Source of the DNA: Bacteroidales bacterium
GTDB taxonomy: Bacteria > Bacteroidota > Bacteroidia > Bacteroidales > VadinHA17
Assembly: GCA_025455535.1 (NCBI GenBank)
Contig: JALOMM010000043.1
Span: forward strand, 1-9,091
Length of the DNA stretch: 9,091 bases
Reading direction: 5' to 3'
Every line of letters begins with the position of its first letter. The stretch's first letter is position 1. Shown in pieces: positions 8,201 through 9,091 of this stretch. Made by a program: the position numbers and the translations under genes. A model generated the notes under the pieces. It saw only the letters and a list, made by a program, of their open reading frames with translations. It did not search any database and was not told the DNA's origin.

Positions 8201-8549
8201 TGAAACTGATGACGGATCTGTTGCCAATGGAAGATTTCTCCTTGAGACGGTCTATGGAAGCAGGATGACAGTCGGTATCTCGTCGAGGATGAACCAGGAT
8301 TTTGCACAGAGCGAGTGGGTGATGGAGAGGGATATCTCATATTACCTCTTCACTGACGGTTATATAAATCAGTTCAATGGCACCACTGGCCGCAAGTTTA
8401 TGAAGAAGAACTTTATAAAACTGATCCTGGAGGTGCAGGATTACCCCATGAATAAACAGATGGAGATACTCGATGAGCGTCTCAGAAGCTGGATGGGCTC
8501 GTCACACCAGGTAGATGATATCCTTGTGATGGGCTTCAAGGCTGACTAG
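5238..8549 (+). CDS. Membrane sensor: beta-propeller and Y_Y_Y domains fused to a SpoIIE/PP2C serine phosphatase
   Basis: A 1103-residue transmembrane signalling protein. Residues 1-23 are a signal peptide (ending near LLAQ). Residues about 30-690 are a beta-propeller of two-component-regulator type with degenerate blades, such as VNSLCSDHRGVVYAG (85-99), SGVFLFNLKTGEL (237-249) and LYICTGNGLFLYNP (537-550). Residues about 697-771 are a Y_Y_Y domain (YRHRLDGFDDEWSKW). One membrane helix spans about 779-798, and a predicted coiled coil about 803-840 leads into the cytoplasmic SpoIIE domain (about 855-1100). Metal-binding and active-site motifs are intact: Asp870 in SGDFYW, Asp887 and His891 in ADCTGHG, Asp944 in RRDGINMAL, Asp1040 in FTDGY and Asp1093-Asp1094 in QVDDILV. 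There is no histidine kinase, receiver or DNA-binding domain. SpoIIE-type phosphatases usually dephosphorylate an anti-sigma antagonist in partner switching; no such partner is in the window. The propeller probably reads a periplasmic ligand. The gene is divergent from the C25 peptidase, which may be a target; that is inference. Confidence 0.92.
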   Translation: MGIKNGLFLIFLLTFHQSALLAQVNRSGVPVVRCFDAMEMPGDPHNICVTMDKRGVMYFGSQRKGILTYDGTEWGVVQVPGEKSVNSLCSDHRGVVYAGIKDDFGILQPDDRGDLSYASLADRLTDSLARKEVGTICSIASDSSFVYFTDGKKLYLYDIDRNELAVTDLSNDYSLANAALLLAREGSVIIADNREGLFELKEGALSLIPGGDRIKMMQFRSIIVYDRDNLLIASSDSGVFLFNLKTGELKSDFLSTENNDRLKAGSISGAVRLPGNRFAIGVNDGEGISIFSNDGRLQQQISSETTRIPESAITAMFCDHLSNSQLWFCTPGYINRAYVSLPVNEFFTETSLRNAREFGGYIYAGHDLGLFRSFVDHDNKMQFLKLDGVKSKVFELTVCKNSDWEVLIALTTEGLFQIDEYEQVSVVLDQANITAVKSDTTRPDLLLAGTDDGKILTIKYLNGRWKVANISNRDATIGAVINIELSAEGEWWVLTSSPDRLYRMQCTPSDTTFVPYGETSGLTSKTLNRIVTADNNLYICTGNGLFLYNPYNDLFEKDNKLVGATFGDANIHKIIKTAEGDIVISGFDKRHFDAMVTPTRQGHVVFRRQFDFLPDIPTADIEFIDGNVWIVKGRNLYVVDKAKLGYGYGSFSTFFTGITAGSGTLLMDPLFYTSSETGIKIPSVSQAEGNLPDLRYFQNDISFRWTATSYVEEGKTEYRHRLDGFDDEWSKWEKRNAREYINLPSGHYTFRLKAKTSTGLESEEALFSFSVREPFYTTAWALAVYTILVMLLIYALARFFSRRLRSENIRLEQLAGQKTAEVVSQKNELDASVHYASRIQRALLPPEKILADQTPNYFILFKPRDVVSGDFYWMARREEKLFLVAADCTGHGVPGAFMSLLGISFLDEIINKQPYRKAGHILNELRKRVIDSLKQTREADERRDGINMALLVFDYARRIVEFSGAYSPCFKVRPMNEAEIEIWEKGEFETDDGSVANGRFLLETVYGSRMTVGISSRMNQDFAQSEWVMERDISYYLFTDGYINQFNGTTGRKFMKKNFIKLILEVQDYPMNKQMEILDERLRSWMGSSHQVDDILVMGFKAD

Positions 8550-8553
8550 AACA

Positions 8554-9090
8554 TCAGCCGGAGGTCTCAAATTCGCGGGTGAGACGGTAGAAGAGACCTT
8601 TTTCACTTGCCTCACACCTTATTATTCCGCACAGCATGAAGTCACTTAATATCCTCTCTGCACTCCTGCTGTTAATCTCGCCCAGTCTGCGGAACTCAGC
8701 AACGGTAATCTTCCCGCCGTCCCTCAGGTGATTCAGCAGGAGGTTTTCCTTATCATCAAACCTTATCAGCAAACCGTGCGAACGGCTGCTCCTGCGCCAT
8801 ACCTGCAGGAGCACCCTGTCAGCCAGGAAATTCTGGTCACGCTGCCGGAAGTATGCCTTCCACCTGCCTTCCTCATCCTTTGCCCTCACAGGTATAATGC
8901 CGCTCCTGGGGACATCAACCTCCAGGATGCTTTTACCGTTGATCGTGTGATTCCTGATTCCAACACTTACTTCCGGCCGGCAATATAAACGAGCTGCGGC
9001 ATCAATCATGTAATATTCCTCATCTGACCTTACCCCGGCAAGTGATCCGTTGTCCCTGACACCTATCAGAAGTTTTCCCCCCTCACTGTT
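8554..9090 (-). CDS. AlbA_2 (Schlafen-like) domain protein with winged-helix C-terminus, 5' end outside the window
   Basis: The open frame enters from the right edge and ends at a TGA (8554-8556), giving 178 visible residues. The ATG at 9007-9009 is not the true start: the frame stays open before it and encodes NSEGGKLLIGVRDNGSLAGV, the hallmark of the AlbA_2 domain (older name divergent AAA_4). The typical continuation follows, with a CRPEVSVGI strand and SILEVDVPRSGIIPV. Next comes a linker with YFRQRDQNFLADRVLLQVW, also common in Bacteroidota homologues. The final 60 or so residues (LLNHLRDGGKITVAEF, then INSRSAERILSDFMLCGII) look like a winged helix. The family is often annotated as putative DNA-binding or transcriptional regulator, but the function of this type is not settled. 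About 30-40 residues are probably missing at the N-terminus. It converges on the SpoIIE gene with 4 bp between stop codons and no room for a terminator. Confidence 0.87.
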   Translation of the reverse strand, partial: NSEGGKLLIGVRDNGSLAGVRSDEEYYMIDAAARLYCRPEVSVGIRNHTINGKSILEVDVPRSGIIPVRAKDEEGRWKAYFRQRDQNFLADRVLLQVWRRSSRSHGLLIRFDDKENLLLNHLRDGGKITVAEFRRLGEINSRSAERILSDFMLCGIIRCEASEKGLFYRLTREFETSG

Positions 9091-9091
9091 T

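Noticed and set aside
5238..8549. Hybrid two-component histidine kinase
   Set aside because: Propeller and Y_Y_Y domains suggest it, but after the membrane helix there is a SpoIIE/PP2C domain and no H, N or G box, receiver or AraC domain.
9007..9009. ATG at 9007-9009 as the start of the AlbA_2 gene
   Set aside because: The frame is open upstream to the window edge and encodes the conserved GGKLLIGVRDNG motif, so this Met is internal.

Overview
The window most likely comes from a member of the Bacteroidota, probably Bacteroidales-like. The main evidence is a very large secreted cysteine peptidase with a C-terminal type IX secretion (T9SS) sorting domain. Supporting evidence is a propeller/Y_Y_Y sensor fused to a SpoIIE phosphatase, a DUF1080 glycoside-active enzyme and an AlbA_2-type protein, a combination typical of that phylum. 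No rRNA or tRNA gene and no mobile element is visible, and the species cannot be named from the sequence.

Layout, left to right. (1) Positions 2-628 (+): the 3' part of a DUF1080 / 3-keto-disaccharide hydrolase-family gene, followed by a strong intrinsic terminator at 650-686. (2) 710-1285 (-): a small HD-superfamily hydrolase. A tandem heptamer array lies on each side of it, with different sequences but the same 7-bp period (687-711 and 1335-1369). (3) 1377-5120 (-): a 1247-residue gingipain-like C25 peptidase with signal peptide, propeptide, catalytic domain, Ig-like domain, several beta-rich accessory domains and a T9SS type A sorting domain. (4) 5121-5237: a 117-bp divergent control region with a bulged inverted repeat that reaches into the next gene's ribosome binding site. 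(5) 5238-8549 (+): a 1103-residue membrane sensor with a periplasmic beta-propeller, Y_Y_Y domain, one membrane helix, coiled coil and cytoplasmic SpoIIE/PP2C phosphatase. (6) 8554-9090 (-): the 3' part of an AlbA_2 (Schlafen-like) protein with a winged-helix tail, convergent with gene 5 and only 4 bp from it.

How the genes may work together. The centre of the window is the divergent pair of secreted C25 peptidase and SpoIIE-type sensor. A plausible but untested reading is that the sensor detects an extracytoplasmic signal and dephosphorylates a partner-switching protein encoded elsewhere, and so controls genes that may include the peptidase. No anti-sigma antagonist, sigma factor, response regulator or T9SS machinery gene lies in the window, so this link rests only on adjacency and the shared control region. 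The DUF1080, HD and AlbA_2 genes show no clear functional tie to the pair. I did not find a convincing, wholly new system. The most unusual items are the divergent pair with its shared structured intergenic region, and the two heptamer arrays around the HD gene.
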